This document shows, piece by piece, positions 17,187 through 26,519 of a DNA stretch of 64,000 bases (the stretch's first letter is position 1; the number at the start of each line of letters is the position of its first letter). The stretch is taken from positions 1-64,000 of the forward strand of contig CAYRSN010000001.1 in assembly GCA_964427185.1 (NCBI GenBank). Reading direction: 5' to 3'. Position numbers and translations under genes: made by a program. The stretch comes from Sulfurivirga sp964427185. Lineage in GTDB: Bacteria; Pseudomonadota; Gammaproteobacteria; Thiomicrospirales; Thiomicrospiraceae. Below the pieces are notes generated by a model, which did not search any database, was not told the origin of the DNA, and saw only the letters and a program-made list of their open reading frames with translations.

Positions 17187-18227
17187 TTAGCTGAATTCGG
17201 CTTTGTTAGCGGCTTTTTTATAGGCTTCTGCTTGGGTGATGATTCCTTGTGCGACCAGGGTTTTCAGGTGTTGATCCAGTGTTTGCATGCCTTGTTGTGA
17301 AGAGGTCTGAATGACAGAGTAAAGCTGAGGGGTTTTTTCTTCCCGAATCAGATTGCGCACGGAGGAGGTGCCCAGCATGATTTCATAGGCGGCCACTCGT
17401 CCATTACCATCGGCTTTTTTCAATAGGGTTTGGGCAATGACTGCCTGCAGAGACTCGGAAAGCATGGCGCGTACCATGGCTTTTTCGTTACCCGGGAAGG
17501 CATCGATGATACGGTCGATGGTTTTGGGGGCGGAGTTGGTGTGCAGGGTGCCAAAAACAAGGTGCCCGGTTTCAGCGGCGGTAAGCGCCAGGCGGATGGT
17601 TTCCAGATCGCGCATTTCTCCGATGAGGATGACATCCGGGTCTTCCCGCAGGGCGGAGCGTAAAGCATTGTTAAAGTTAAGGGTGTCCCGGTGGACTTCC
17701 CGCTGGTTGATCAGGGATTTTTTAGGCGTATGAACAAACTCAATGGGGTCTTCAATGGTCAGCACATGGTGCGGCAGGGTTTCATTGATATGGTTGATCA
17801 TGGCGGCCAGAGTGGTGGACTTACCGGAGCCGGTAGGACCCGTAACCAGCACCAGGCCTCGCGGAAGTTCAGCAATCTGTTTAAAAATATCGGGTGCATT
17901 GAGCTGTTCTAATGTGAGTACCTTATCTGGAATAACACGAAATACGCCCGCCATGCCACGATCCTGCATGAAGATGTTGGCACGGAAGCGGGCTGTGTTG
18001 GGCAGAGAGAACGAGAAGTCGATCTCTTTAAACTCTTCGAACTGTTTGCGCTGTTGATCATTCATAATGTCAAACAGCATGGTGCGTGCTTCTCCGGGCT
18101 CCAGAGCGGGCGCATTGGTTTTGAAAATATCACCGTTTTTGCGGATCATGGGAGGCTCACCTGCCGAAATATGCAGATCGGAAGCCTTTTGTTGCACGCA
18201 AAAAACAAGCAGGTCGGTAATATCCAT
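17187..18227 (-). CDS. pilT: Type IV pilus retraction ATPase PilT
   Basis: 346 aa. MDITDLLVFCVQQKASDLHISAG is the typical PilT start; the frame is open 28 codons further upstream but that part lies inside holC. Walker A GPTGSGKST, Asp box VLTIEDPIEF, Walker B ILIGEMRD, His box HLVFGTLHTNSAPKTIDR, and the PilT-specific C-terminal SVRNLIREEK are intact, so the retraction motor should be functional. It starts 4 bp after holC ends, an unusual neighbour, as pilTU is more often near yggS/proC. Confidence 0.96.
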   Translation of the reverse strand: MDITDLLVFCVQQKASDLHISAGEPPMIRKNGDIFKTNAPALEPGEARTMLFDIMNDQQRKQFEEFKEIDFSFSLPNTARFRANIFMQDRGMAGVFRVIPDKVLTLEQLNAPDIFKQIAELPRGLVLVTGPTGSGKSTTLAAMINHINETLPHHVLTIEDPIEFVHTPKKSLINQREVHRDTLNFNNALRSALREDPDVILIGEMRDLETIRLALTAAETGHLVFGTLHTNSAPKTIDRIIDAFPGNEKAMVRAMLSESLQAVIAQTLLKKADGNGRVAAYEIMLGTSSVRNLIREEKTPQLYSVIQTSSQQGMQTLDQHLKTLVAQGIITQAEAYKKAANKAEFS

Positions 18228-18231
18228 CGTC

Positions 18232-18651
18232 TCAGCACTCCTGTGGTTTGATGACATCAGGGGTAATCCCCAATGCTTTATAGCGTTTATAGCGGTGCCG
18301 CCCCCTTTCAATCAGCTCAGGGGACTGATCAAGTAGCTCAATAACCGTGCGGTAGCCCTGTGCGTGTTCTGGAAAATCCGGATGCAGGTTGATCAAGGTA
18401 TCGCCTGTGCAGGGGATATCTGCACCCCAGAGCTGAATGGGGGCAGGCAGGTGTTCCGATCCCAAAGCATGGGGCAAAAAGCTTTCTGCGGGTATTTTCC
18501 ATAACTGAAGATCCAGCCGCTGCGCGGCCGCTTCATCCGGCAGACGCAGGTGGCAGGTGCCGCTGAGAGGCTGGTTCAACAGGTGAATCAGGTAACGCAG
18601 GCGCGCGGCAGGTGCCTGCGTTGGCAGCACATGGAAACACACTCGGGTCAT
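18232..18651 (-). CDS. holC: DNA polymerase III chi subunit
   Basis: 139 aa from the ATG at 18651; a TTG at 18660 would add three residues and overlap the pepA stop. HolC links the clamp loader to SSB at the replication fork. RVCFHVLPTQAP at the start, the C-terminal block HPDFPEHAQGYRTVIELLDQ and RHRYKRYKALG match chi proteins. Sequence conservation of chi is low, but the position directly after pepA (5-bp gap) is the standard gammaproteobacterial one and supports the call. Confidence 0.88.
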   Translation of the reverse strand: MTRVCFHVLPTQAPAARLRYLIHLLNQPLSGTCHLRLPDEAAAQRLDLQLWKIPAESFLPHALGSEHLPAPIQLWGADIPCTGDTLINLHPDFPEHAQGYRTVIELLDQSPELIERGRHRYKRYKALGITPDVIKPQEC

Positions 18652-18656
18652 GGGAA

Positions 18657-20141
18657 TCAATCGGCTTGTGTCAGCAGCCAGTGTACCAGTGTGGGTACCG
18701 GGCGGCCTGTGGCACCTTTTTTATCGCCACTGATCCAGGCGGTTCCGGCGATGTCCAGGTGAGCCCACGGACGGTTATCTTCAATAAAACGCGCCAGAAA
18801 CTGCCCTGCTGTAATGGTGCCGGCAGGACGGCCGCCGATATTGGCCATATCGGCGAAGTTGGATTTGAGCTGCTCGTCATATTCTTCAGAGAGCGGCAAG
18901 CGCCAGAGTCTGTCATAAGTCCATTCCCCGCTGTGTTGCAGGGCGGTGCTTAGTGCATCATCATTACTCATCAGCCCGGAAATATGATGCCCCAATGCAA
19001 TGATGCAGGCACCGGTCAAGGTGGCCAGATCCACCACTTGTGCAGGCTTGAAGGTGCGCTGGGCATAAGTGAGTGCATCACATAAAATCAGGCGACCTTC
19101 CGCATCCGTATTCAGGATCTCGATGGTTTGGCCGGAAAGGGAGCGGATGACATCTCCGGGCTTAGCGGCTTTGCCAGAAGGCATGTTTTCCGTTGCGGGA
19201 ATGACGGCAACCACATTCAGTTTTGGCTGAAGCTCTCCCAGCGCTTTGAAAGTGCCCAGCACTGCGGCGGCACCGCTCATGTCATATTTCATTTCATCCA
19301 TGCCGGCTCCCGGTTTCAGACTGATGCCGCCGGAGTCAAAGGTAACGCCTTTTCCGACAAGGGCGACAGGTGCTTGATCGCCAGCGCCTCGGTAGCTGAG
19401 CGTGATGAGCTTGGGCGGTGCTTCCGAGCCGCGGGCGACGGCAAGCAGAGCACCCATACCCAGTTTTTCCATGTCTTCGCGTTCCAGTATATTGACTTCA
19501 AAGCCGTAGGTTTCCCCGAGAGAGATTGCAGTATCTGCCAGATATTGCGGGGTACAGATGTTAGGAGGCAGGTTGGCCAGATCTTGCGTCAGCGCCATGC
19601 CCATGGCAGTTGCACGTGCTTCTCGGATGGCTTGTTGGTGCTGTGCATTATCCTCTGCCCAGAAGGTAATAGCAGAAAGTTTCGGGTCTTTTTGAGGCTT
19701 ATCGCCACGTGTTTCGTGGCTGTAATCGTAGAAGCTGCGCTGGGTATGCAGGGCATTTTGATAGAGTGCCCAGGTGCTGTCTTGGCCTTGAGGTGGCTCT
19801 GCATTCAGGCCGCTGTATGCGTGCTGGGCACCGGAATGATCCAGGGCATTTGCTGCGGCGCGGACGGCATCTAGATATTGCTTGGTGGTGAGTTTATCCG
19901 CCTCGCCTAAACCGACCAGCAACAGGCGCGGGCAGCTTAAGGCATCGACATTATGTAGCATTAGTGTGTTACCCACACCGGGTTTAAAGTCTTTTTGTTC
20001 TACCAGGGCTTTGATCAGACCGTTGGTGCCTGTTTCTGCAGCCAGTGCATTGCTTTCGCCGTTTTGATAGACGGGCAATATGAGTGTGTCAAACTTGTTT
20101 TGCTCTAAGGTATGGGTGCAGTGAAATTGGATTGATTTCAT
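18657..20141 (-). CDS. pepA: Leucyl aminopeptidase (M17)
   Basis: 494 aa. Cytosolic hexameric two-metal aminopeptidase. The signature NTDAEGRL and the metal/catalytic blocks LVGKGVTFDSGGISLKPG and MKYDMSGAAAVLG are intact. In E. coli PepA also binds DNA in Xer recombination and carAB control; whether it does so here cannot be seen. First gene of the pepA-holC-pilT-pilU-peptidase run, divergent from lptF with 58 bp between. Confidence 0.97.
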   Translation of the reverse strand: MKSIQFHCTHTLEQNKFDTLILPVYQNGESNALAAETGTNGLIKALVEQKDFKPGVGNTLMLHNVDALSCPRLLLVGLGEADKLTTKQYLDAVRAAANALDHSGAQHAYSGLNAEPPQGQDSTWALYQNALHTQRSFYDYSHETRGDKPQKDPKLSAITFWAEDNAQHQQAIREARATAMGMALTQDLANLPPNICTPQYLADTAISLGETYGFEVNILEREDMEKLGMGALLAVARGSEAPPKLITLSYRGAGDQAPVALVGKGVTFDSGGISLKPGAGMDEMKYDMSGAAAVLGTFKALGELQPKLNVVAVIPATENMPSGKAAKPGDVIRSLSGQTIEILNTDAEGRLILCDALTYAQRTFKPAQVVDLATLTGACIIALGHHISGLMSNDDALSTALQHSGEWTYDRLWRLPLSEEYDEQLKSNFADMANIGGRPAGTITAGQFLARFIEDNRPWAHLDIAGTAWISGDKKGATGRPVPTLVHWLLTQAD

Positions 20142-20199
20142 GGTTCAGGCTCCTGTCCTATAAAATGTGTTCCGTTCATTATATAGAAGCCTTATTTAA

Positions 20200-21231
20200 A
20201 TGCGCATACTTGATCGTTATTTACTGCTGGAGCTGTGGAAAACTTTTTTTGCGGTGCTGATGGTGCTGATTCTGGTGATTTTCGGCACGCAGGCCAGTGA
20301 ATTGCTGGTGCTGGCCATGCAGGGACGCATCGCACCTGACCTGCTTGGCGTGCTGTTATTGCTGAAGGTGCCGCCGGCTTTGAATGTAGTGCTGCCGCTG
20401 AGTATTTTGCTGGCTTCGTTACTGACCTTCGGGCGGCTGTATCAGGATCAGGAAATGGTTGTGCTGCAAAGCTGTGGCGTTTCTTCTGGTTATTTTAAAC
20501 GGCAGGTGCTGATTTTTGCCTTACCTGTTGTGGTGTTTGCTCTGGTTAACAGTACCTGGCTGGCACCGAGCAGTGAGCGGCAGGCACGTGTGCTGTTGAC
20601 AGAGGTGCAGACTAAGCAGCCATTTGCTGCTATTCAGCCGGGGCGCTTTAATCCTTTGGGGCAGGGAGGGGTGTTTTATCTGTCTGAACGTGATGCACAA
20701 GGGGTTATGTATGACTTGTGGTTACGTTACCCGGTGGAGCGGCACTGGGTCAGTATTAGTGCGCCGGAAGGGCGCTTTAAATGGATTGAAGGGCGGCTGG
20801 CGCTGGCATTGAAAGATGCCTGGGTACTGGAGGGGGTGGATCAGCCGGAGGTTAAGGTGCGCCACTTTGAGACTTTTGAAGGATTTGTGCCCGCACTGGA
20901 CATTCGTGCCCCGGCTCCTTCTGTCAGAGAGCAGACGCTGGATGTACTCTGGGCGCAGCCTTCTCCTAAGGCACAGGCGATGCTGCACCAGCAGCTGCTG
21001 GCACCAATCAGTGTTTTGGTCATGGCTTTGGTGGGGTTGGTCATGAGCCGTACGCGTCCACGGGAAGGGCGTTTTGCGAAGGTATTTCTGGCACTGGTGG
21101 TTTATGTGTTGTATACCCAGCTGGTGATGCTGTTTCTCGATAAGATGATTCATGAAAGTGTTCAGTGGCGCTGGGCATTGTGGCTGGTGCCGGTTGGGTT
21201 TTTGGTTTGGGCCGTGCGGAGGCGCTTATGA
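20200..21231 (+). CDS. lptF: LPS export ABC transporter permease LptF
   Basis: 343 aa inner-membrane protein of the YjgP/YjgQ family: three N-terminal helices, a periplasmic beta-jellyroll (about 120-250), then three C-terminal helices. ILDRYLLLELWKTFFAVLMVL, LPLSILLASLLTFGRLYQDQEM and the post-jellyroll SRTRPREGRFAKVF support it. With LptG and LptB it extracts LPS from the inner membrane to LptC. The last codons overlap the lptG start by ATGA. Confidence 0.95.
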   Translation: MRILDRYLLLELWKTFFAVLMVLILVIFGTQASELLVLAMQGRIAPDLLGVLLLLKVPPALNVVLPLSILLASLLTFGRLYQDQEMVVLQSCGVSSGYFKRQVLIFALPVVVFALVNSTWLAPSSERQARVLLTEVQTKQPFAAIQPGRFNPLGQGGVFYLSERDAQGVMYDLWLRYPVERHWVSISAPEGRFKWIEGRLALALKDAWVLEGVDQPEVKVRHFETFEGFVPALDIRAPAPSVREQTLDVLWAQPSPKAQAMLHQQLLAPISVLVMALVGLVMSRTRPREGRFAKVFLALVVYVLYTQLVMLFLDKMIHESVQWRWALWLVPVGFLVWAVRRRL

Positions 21232-22364
21232 TGTGGTTACGTATGGAGCGGTATCTGGGCGGTACGGTGATCGCGCACACCTTGCTGGTGCTGTTTGTGC
21301 TGCTGTTGGTGTTGGGGTTTGTGGAGCTCAGTATTCAGCTGGGTAAGCTGAACGAGCACTACACTTTGGAAAAGGGCGTGCTTTACACCCTGTTGAAGTT
21401 GCCGGTATATGGGTATGAGATTTTTCCAGTTGCACTGTTAATGGGCACGTTGATGGGGCTGGGTGCGTTGGCCAGCCGCAGTGAGCTGATTATTCTACGA
21501 ACGGGCGGGTGGTCTGTGCAGCGTATTTTCTGGGGGGTGGCTAAGAGTGCACTGCTATTTAGCCTGCTGATGGTGGCGGTTGGGGAATATGTAGCACCTC
21601 CCAGTGAGGTGCTGGCAAAGAAATTGCGTGCGGAGGCTTTGCATCAGAACTTTTCGATTGGCTCCGGGCAGGGACTGTGGTTGCGGCAGAAAGTGGGGGA
21701 TCAAAGTTATTTTGTTCAAATTACCAAGGTTGTCAATGAACATCAGTTGGCAGGTGTTTGGCAATACCATGAGCAGGCGCACCGTCCAGTAAAAGTTTTG
21801 TATGCACCCAAGGCAGTTTGGGATGCCGAGCGGCAGCAGTGGGTTTTGCATCATGTGCGCCTATATCAGCTGCGTTGGCAGCCATTGGCAGAGTCACCTT
21901 GGCAGGATAAGCCTGTTACATTGCTGGAAGTGGATCAGATAAAACAGGCATCCTTGCCCGTATCCTTTACCTTGAAACCTGAAATGTTGACGGTACTGCA
22001 GGTAGATACTCGGTATATGGGGATTCAGGACTTGCTGGGTTATATAACGTTTTTAAAAGCTAATCATCTGGATACGCGCCCCTATGAACTGGCGCTTTGG
22101 CGGAAGGCGGCACTCCCGCTGACGCTACTGGCAATGTTGCTGATTGTTTTTCCGCTGGTGTTCGGCTCCATTCGTCAGGTCAGTATGGGGCAGCGTATTT
22201 TTGTGGGAGTTTTGTTAGGGCTGGGGTATCACTATATTAGCCAGCTGATTGGAAATTTAACGCTGGTATATCATCTGCCTGTCTGGTGGGGTGTTTTCTT
22301 GCCGCCTTTGCTTCTGGGAGCGATAGGCTGGTATGGCATCTGGCGCTTGGATCACGCCAAATAA
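21228..22364 (+). CDS. lptG: LPS export ABC transporter permease LptG
   Basis: 378 aa. Same architecture as LptF; the start MMWLRMERYLGGTVIAHTLL, the FPVALLMGTLMGLGALASRSELIILR block, and the C-terminal LTLLAMLLIVFPLVFGSIRQVSMGQRIFVG are typical of LptG. The frame is open 21 codons upstream, but the ATG at 21228 overlaps the lptF stop as ATGA and fits the family. Partner of LptF in the LptB2FG extractor. Confidence 0.95.
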   Translation: MMWLRMERYLGGTVIAHTLLVLFVLLLVLGFVELSIQLGKLNEHYTLEKGVLYTLLKLPVYGYEIFPVALLMGTLMGLGALASRSELIILRTGGWSVQRIFWGVAKSALLFSLLMVAVGEYVAPPSEVLAKKLRAEALHQNFSIGSGQGLWLRQKVGDQSYFVQITKVVNEHQLAGVWQYHEQAHRPVKVLYAPKAVWDAERQQWVLHHVRLYQLRWQPLAESPWQDKPVTLLEVDQIKQASLPVSFTLKPEMLTVLQVDTRYMGIQDLLGYITFLKANHLDTRPYELALWRKAALPLTLLAMLLIVFPLVFGSIRQVSMGQRIFVGVLLGLGYHYISQLIGNLTLVYHLPVWWGVFLPPLLLGAIGWYGIWRLDHAK

Positions 22365-22370
22365 AACATA

Positions 22371-22393
22371 AAAAGCCCCGGCAGGGGCTTAAA
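22371..22393 (-). terminator. Intrinsic terminator of the purD operon
   Basis: AAGCCCC (22373-22379) and GGGGCTT (22384-22390) form a strong stem. The U run lies on the minus-strand side, so it terminates the lpoA-to-purD run; on the plus strand the hairpin is followed by A and would work poorly for lptG. Confidence 0.8.
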
Positions 22394-22418
22394 AAATTAA
22401 ACAAAGGGCAGGTGTGCT

Positions 22419-23717
22419 TTAGGTTGATTGCTGTTCCCGGGCGATGGCGCGGTGGCCAATATCCCGGCGGAAGTAGGCATCCTGCCAATGGATTTTATCA
22501 ACCGCGGCATAGGCTTTTTGTTGCGCTTCTAAAACGGAGTTACCTAAGGCTGTTACGCATAGCACACGTCCACCGTTGGTGCATACTTGCCCATCCTTAT
22601 TTATTTGTGTGCCGGCATGAAAGACTTTGACCTCCGGTAATTCGGCAGCTTCGTCCAAGCCTTGGATAAGGTCGCCTTTGCGGTAGCTGTCGGGATAGCC
22701 ACCGGCTGCCATGACCACCCCCAGCGCAGCACGGGAATCCCACTGAGTTTCATGTTTGCTTAACTCGCCATTTAGTGCAGCTTCAACTAGTTCTACCAGA
22801 TCAGACTGCATGCGCATCATGATTGGTTGGGTTTCCGGGTCTCCAAAGCGGCAGTTGAATTCAAGCACTTTGGGAGTGCCATCTGGTGCGATCATCAGGC
22901 CGGCATATAAAAAACCTGTATAGGGTGCGCCTTCTGCTTGCATACCTCGCAGGGTGGGCCAGATGACTTCTTCCATGATGCGCTGGTGAATGTCCGGTGT
23001 AACAACGGGGGCAGGGGAGTAGGCACCCATGCCGCCTGTATTCGGGCCGGTATCTCCTTCATCACGCGCTTTGTGATCCTGGCTGGTGGCCATGGCAATG
23101 ACATGTTGGCCATCTGCCATAACGATGAAGCTGGCTTCTTCTCCTGTGAGAAACTCTTCGATAACGACGCGGCTGCCGGCAGAGCCGAATTTATTTCCAG
23201 CCAGCATGTCTTTTACGGCAGCGATAGCTTCCTCTTCTGTTTGTGCCAGAATAACGCCCTTTCCAGCAGCAAGCCCATCTGCCTTGACGACAATTGGGGC
23301 ACCTTTTTGTTGGATATGGTCAATGGCTGGTTGAATGTCTGTAAAGACTGCATAATCAGCGGTAGGAATATTGTATTTGGCCAGAAAGTCTTTGGTGAAT
23401 GCTTTGGAGCCTTCTAGTTGTGCTGCTTTTTGTGTGGGGCCGAAACACTTCAGGCCGGCAGCCTGAAAAGCATCTGTGATGCCGAGTACCAAAGGGGCTT
23501 CCGGGCCAACAATAGTCAGTTCAATGGCATTTTCTTTTGCAAACTGAACCAGTGCGGGAATATCTGTTGCTTCAATGGCTACATTTTCCAGCGAAGGTTC
23601 AAGTGCGGTGCCGGCGTTACCTGGGGCAACATAGACTTTTGTAACTTTTGGGGACTGTGCGGCTTTCCAGGCCAGCGCATGCTCACGCCCGCCGCCTCCG
23701 ATAATTAAAATTTTCAT
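22419..23717 (-). CDS. purD: Phosphoribosylamine-glycine ligase
   Basis: 432 aa ATP-grasp enzyme making GAR in purine synthesis. LIIGGGGREHALAWKA at the start, GPEAPLVLGITDAF, VVKADGLAAGKGVILA, EEFLTGEEASFIVMADG and EFNCRFGDPETQ are the family blocks. It follows purH by 11 bp, the usual purHD pairing, and ends the lpoA-dolP-dusB-fis-purH-purD run. Confidence 0.98.
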   Translation of the reverse strand: MKILIIGGGGREHALAWKAAQSPKVTKVYVAPGNAGTALEPSLENVAIEATDIPALVQFAKENAIELTIVGPEAPLVLGITDAFQAAGLKCFGPTQKAAQLEGSKAFTKDFLAKYNIPTADYAVFTDIQPAIDHIQQKGAPIVVKADGLAAGKGVILAQTEEEAIAAVKDMLAGNKFGSAGSRVVIEEFLTGEEASFIVMADGQHVIAMATSQDHKARDEGDTGPNTGGMGAYSPAPVVTPDIHQRIMEEVIWPTLRGMQAEGAPYTGFLYAGLMIAPDGTPKVLEFNCRFGDPETQPIMMRMQSDLVELVEAALNGELSKHETQWDSRAALGVVMAAGGYPDSYRKGDLIQGLDEAAELPEVKVFHAGTQINKDGQVCTNGGRVLCVTALGNSVLEAQQKAYAAVDKIHWQDAYFRRDIGHRAIAREQQST

Positions 23718-23728
23718 TGCGATTCTCC

Positions 23729-25291
23729 TTAGTGTCTGAAGTGGCGCATGCCGGTTAATACCATGGCCATGTTATGTTCGTCTGCAGCCTGAATAACCTC
23801 CTCATCACGGATTGAGCCACCGGGATGAATGACTGCAGTAATCCCAGCCTCTGCTGCTGCGTCAATTCCGTCTCGGAAAGGGAAAAATGCATCGGAAGCC
23901 ATAACGGAACCTCGTACTTCCAAGCCTTCGTCTGCAGCTTTGATGCCTGCAATTTTGGCGGAATAAACACGGCTCATCTGACCTGCGCCAATACTGATGG
24001 TCATGCCGTCTTTGGCGTAGACGATTGCGTTGGATTTTACAAATTTGGCGACTTTCCAGGCAAAGAGCAGGTCATGGATTTCCTGTTCTGAAGGGGGACG
24101 TTTGCTGACGATTTTGAGATCAGCTTGTGTGATGTTCCCCAAGTCTCTATCTTGAATAAGCAGGCCGCCGGTGACACGTTTGAAATCCCATGATGGTACG
24201 GGAGAGGTCAGTTCGCCACAGGCCAGAACACGAACATTGGGCTTCTGGGCGGTAATTTTTAATGCTTCCGGTGTGATGGAAGGAGCAATAATGACTTCTA
24301 CAAACTGACGTTCGATAATCGCTTGTGCGGCTTGTGCATCCAGAGGGCGGTTAAAGGCGATAATGCCGCCAAAGGCAGAGGTGGGATCGGTTTTAAAAGC
24401 ACGCTCATAGGCGGCTTTGGGGGATGTGTCTACTGCAACGCCGCAAGGGTTGGCGTGCTTGACGATCACACAGGCGGGCTGCTCAAAGGTTTTGACCAGC
24501 TCCAGCGCTGCGTCCGTATCCGCAATGTTGTTGTAGGAAAGGGCTTTGCCCTGTAACTGCTCGGCCGAGCTGATGCTGGCTTCTTTTTGATCACGTTCTA
24601 CATAGAAGGCGGCCTGCTGGTGAGGGTTTTCTCCATAACGCAGTGTTTGTTTTTTCTTAAATTGACAGTTAAACGTGCGAGGAAAAGGGTCGTTGCCTTC
24701 TGTATTAAAGCGTGTACCGAAATAATTGGCAATGGCACCATCGTATCGTGCAGTTTGTTCAAAAGTTTTAATCGCCAGATCAAAGCGTGTTTCGAAGGAG
24801 AGCGCTCCCTGGTTATTGCGCATTTCATCCAAAATACGGGCGTAGTCAGCAGGGTCAGTGACAACAGCGACATCTTTATGGTTTTTAGCTGCTGAGCGCA
24901 ACATGGTTGGGCCGCCAATATCAATATTTTCAATGGCTTCTTCAAGCGTGCACTCTGGATTGGCGACAGTCTGTTCAAAGGGATAGAGGTTTACAACCAC
25001 CATATCGATAGGTTGAATACCGTGTTCTGCCATGACGGCATCATCGATGCCGCGACGTCCTAACAGACCACCGTGAATTTTAGGATGAAGCGTTTTAACC
25101 CGTCCATCCATCATTTCTGGAAAGCCTGTGTAATCCGAAACTTCTGTGACAGGAATGCTGGCTTTTTGCAAAGCGCGGTAGGTGCCGCCTGTAGAAAGAA
25201 TCTCAACGCCCATTTCATGCAGGGCTTTTGCAAAGGCTTCAATGCCGGTTTTATCGGAAACGCTGATCAGCGCGCGGCGAATGGTTTTCAT
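23729..25291 (-). CDS. purH: AICAR transformylase / IMP cyclohydrolase
   Basis: 520 aa bifunctional enzyme for the last two steps to IMP. The N-terminal cyclohydrolase (MGS-like) domain shows ALISVSDKTGIEAFAKAL and MDGRVKTLHPKIHGGLLGRR. The transformylase part shows RYGENPHQQAAFY, VIVKHANPCGVAV, NAIVYAKDGMTISIGAGQMSRV and the C-terminal DAFFPFRDGID. Starts 15 bp after fis. Confidence 0.98.
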   Translation of the reverse strand: MKTIRRALISVSDKTGIEAFAKALHEMGVEILSTGGTYRALQKASIPVTEVSDYTGFPEMMDGRVKTLHPKIHGGLLGRRGIDDAVMAEHGIQPIDMVVVNLYPFEQTVANPECTLEEAIENIDIGGPTMLRSAAKNHKDVAVVTDPADYARILDEMRNNQGALSFETRFDLAIKTFEQTARYDGAIANYFGTRFNTEGNDPFPRTFNCQFKKKQTLRYGENPHQQAAFYVERDQKEASISSAEQLQGKALSYNNIADTDAALELVKTFEQPACVIVKHANPCGVAVDTSPKAAYERAFKTDPTSAFGGIIAFNRPLDAQAAQAIIERQFVEVIIAPSITPEALKITAQKPNVRVLACGELTSPVPSWDFKRVTGGLLIQDRDLGNITQADLKIVSKRPPSEQEIHDLLFAWKVAKFVKSNAIVYAKDGMTISIGAGQMSRVYSAKIAGIKAADEGLEVRGSVMASDAFFPFRDGIDAAAEAGITAVIHPGGSIRDEEVIQAADEHNMAMVLTGMRHFRH

Positions 25292-25306
25292 AAAGACTCC
25301 TTTTTC

Positions 25307-25555
25307 TTAAAGCTCGATGTTGTATAGGGTGATTTTGCGTAACAGCGTATTACGGTTAATGCCGAGAATACGGGCAGCATGTGTGCGGTTCCCATTGGTT
25401 TTTCGTAGAACAAAGCGAATCATGGGCGCTTCTACCTGTGAGACAACCAGGCTGTGTAAGTTGGTGATTTCTTCTTCTTCCAGCATGGCAAAGTAAGCTT
25501 CCAGCACCTCTTCAATGGTGCTGGATAATGAAGGAGGGCTATGTGGTGTATTCAT
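25307..25555 (-). CDS. fis: DNA-binding protein Fis
   Basis: 82 aa, a little shorter than E. coli Fis (98). The C-terminal helix-turn-helix EAPMIRFVLRKTNGNRTHAARILGINRNTLLRK is highly conserved. Fis bends DNA and regulates rRNA, tRNA and replication genes. Its start lies 17 nt inside the end of dusB, the classic dusB-fis arrangement. The N-terminal beta-hairpin arm is compressed compared with enterics. Confidence 0.95.
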   Translation of the reverse strand: MNTPHSPPSLSSTIEEVLEAYFAMLEEEEITNLHSLVVSQVEAPMIRFVLRKTNGNRTHAARILGINRNTLLRKITLYNIEL

Positions 25556-26513
25556 TTATCCAGAACTCAATATATTGGGTTTGATCCAGAACGCTTTCCA
25601 GTTGATTGAAGCCTTGCCTTAAAGCAGTGGGGAGTGACCACCGGTTTACATACCAGGTGACATGTTTTCGAGCAATACGTACACCACCTGGTTCACCGTA
25701 AAGTGCATGTAATCCTGCTATATGAGCCTGCAGTATAAGTAGTACTTCTATCGTATTAGGCGGATGCCAAGGCCTGTTTTCAAAGTGGGCGCGTATTTCT
25801 GAAAAAATCCAAGGGTTACCCATCGCTGCGCGCCCAATCATAATGCCCGCAGCATTAGTGTATTTTAATACAGAAGCAGCTTTGCTGCCGCAGTCGATAT
25901 CACCGTTGGCGATCACTGGAATACTCAGGTGATGTGTGATATTTGCAATTGTGTCATACTCTGCCTGGCCGGTGAATTTTTGTTCACGTGTGCGCCCGTG
26001 GATAGTCAACATGTTAAAGCCAGCCTCTTCCGCCATGCGGGCAATTTCTAAAGCATTTTTATGGTGTTCATTCGTGCCTGTTCGTATTTTTACGGTGAGT
26101 GGCAGGCTGACGGCTTTGCGTAAGGCGCGGAAGATTTCGGCCACGGTTTTGGGATGCTGCATCAGAGCGGAGCCTGCACTGACCCGGCAGACTTTTTTGG
26201 CCGGGCAGCCTAAGTTGAGATCAATGATATCTGCGCCTCGATCCGCATGGTAACGTGCAGCTTCAGCCAGCATGCTGGCATCATAGCCCAGCAGCTGTAT
26301 GACGCGCGGGGCAGGTTCGCTGGTATCGACGCCACGTGTACGAGATTTTTTCTGTTGCAGCAGTTGCGGGTGGCTGTGACTCATTTCAGCAATAGTCAAG
26401 CCCGCTCCTTGTTGGCGACAGAGTTGACGGAACACCCGGTCAGTTACTCCGGCCATTGGGGCGAGAATTAAAGGATAAAAGGCATGATTTCCCAGCTGGA
26501 GTGGATTAAGCAC
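25539..26513 (-). CDS. dusB: tRNA-dihydrouridine synthase B
   Basis: 324 aa flavin enzyme that reduces U17 in the tRNA D-loop. LILAPMAGVTDRVFRQLC (FMN site), DLNLGCPAKKVC with catalytic Cys103, GRTREQKFTGQAEY, VIANGDI and IGRAAMGNPWIF are present. The start codon is GTG (26513), 6 bp after the dolP stop. The downstream fis gene is nested in its last codons. Confidence 0.96.
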   Translation of the reverse strand: MLNPLQLGNHAFYPLILAPMAGVTDRVFRQLCRQQGAGLTIAEMSHSHPQLLQQKKSRTRGVDTSEPAPRVIQLLGYDASMLAEAARYHADRGADIIDLNLGCPAKKVCRVSAGSALMQHPKTVAEIFRALRKAVSLPLTVKIRTGTNEHHKNALEIARMAEEAGFNMLTIHGRTREQKFTGQAEYDTIANITHHLSIPVIANGDIDCGSKAASVLKYTNAAGIMIGRAAMGNPWIFSEIRAHFENRPWHPPNTIEVLLILQAHIAGLHALYGEPGGVRIARKHVTWYVNRWSLPTALRQGFNQLESVLDQTQYIEFWINEYTT

Positions 26514-26519
26514 GGTGGG

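Noticed and set aside
19128..19874. 248-codon open frame antisense to pepA
   Set aside because: Lies wholly over intact pepA; translation resembles nothing known.
22371..22393. Terminator for lptG
   Set aside because: On the plus strand the stem is followed by A residues, not T; it fits purD on the minus strand.
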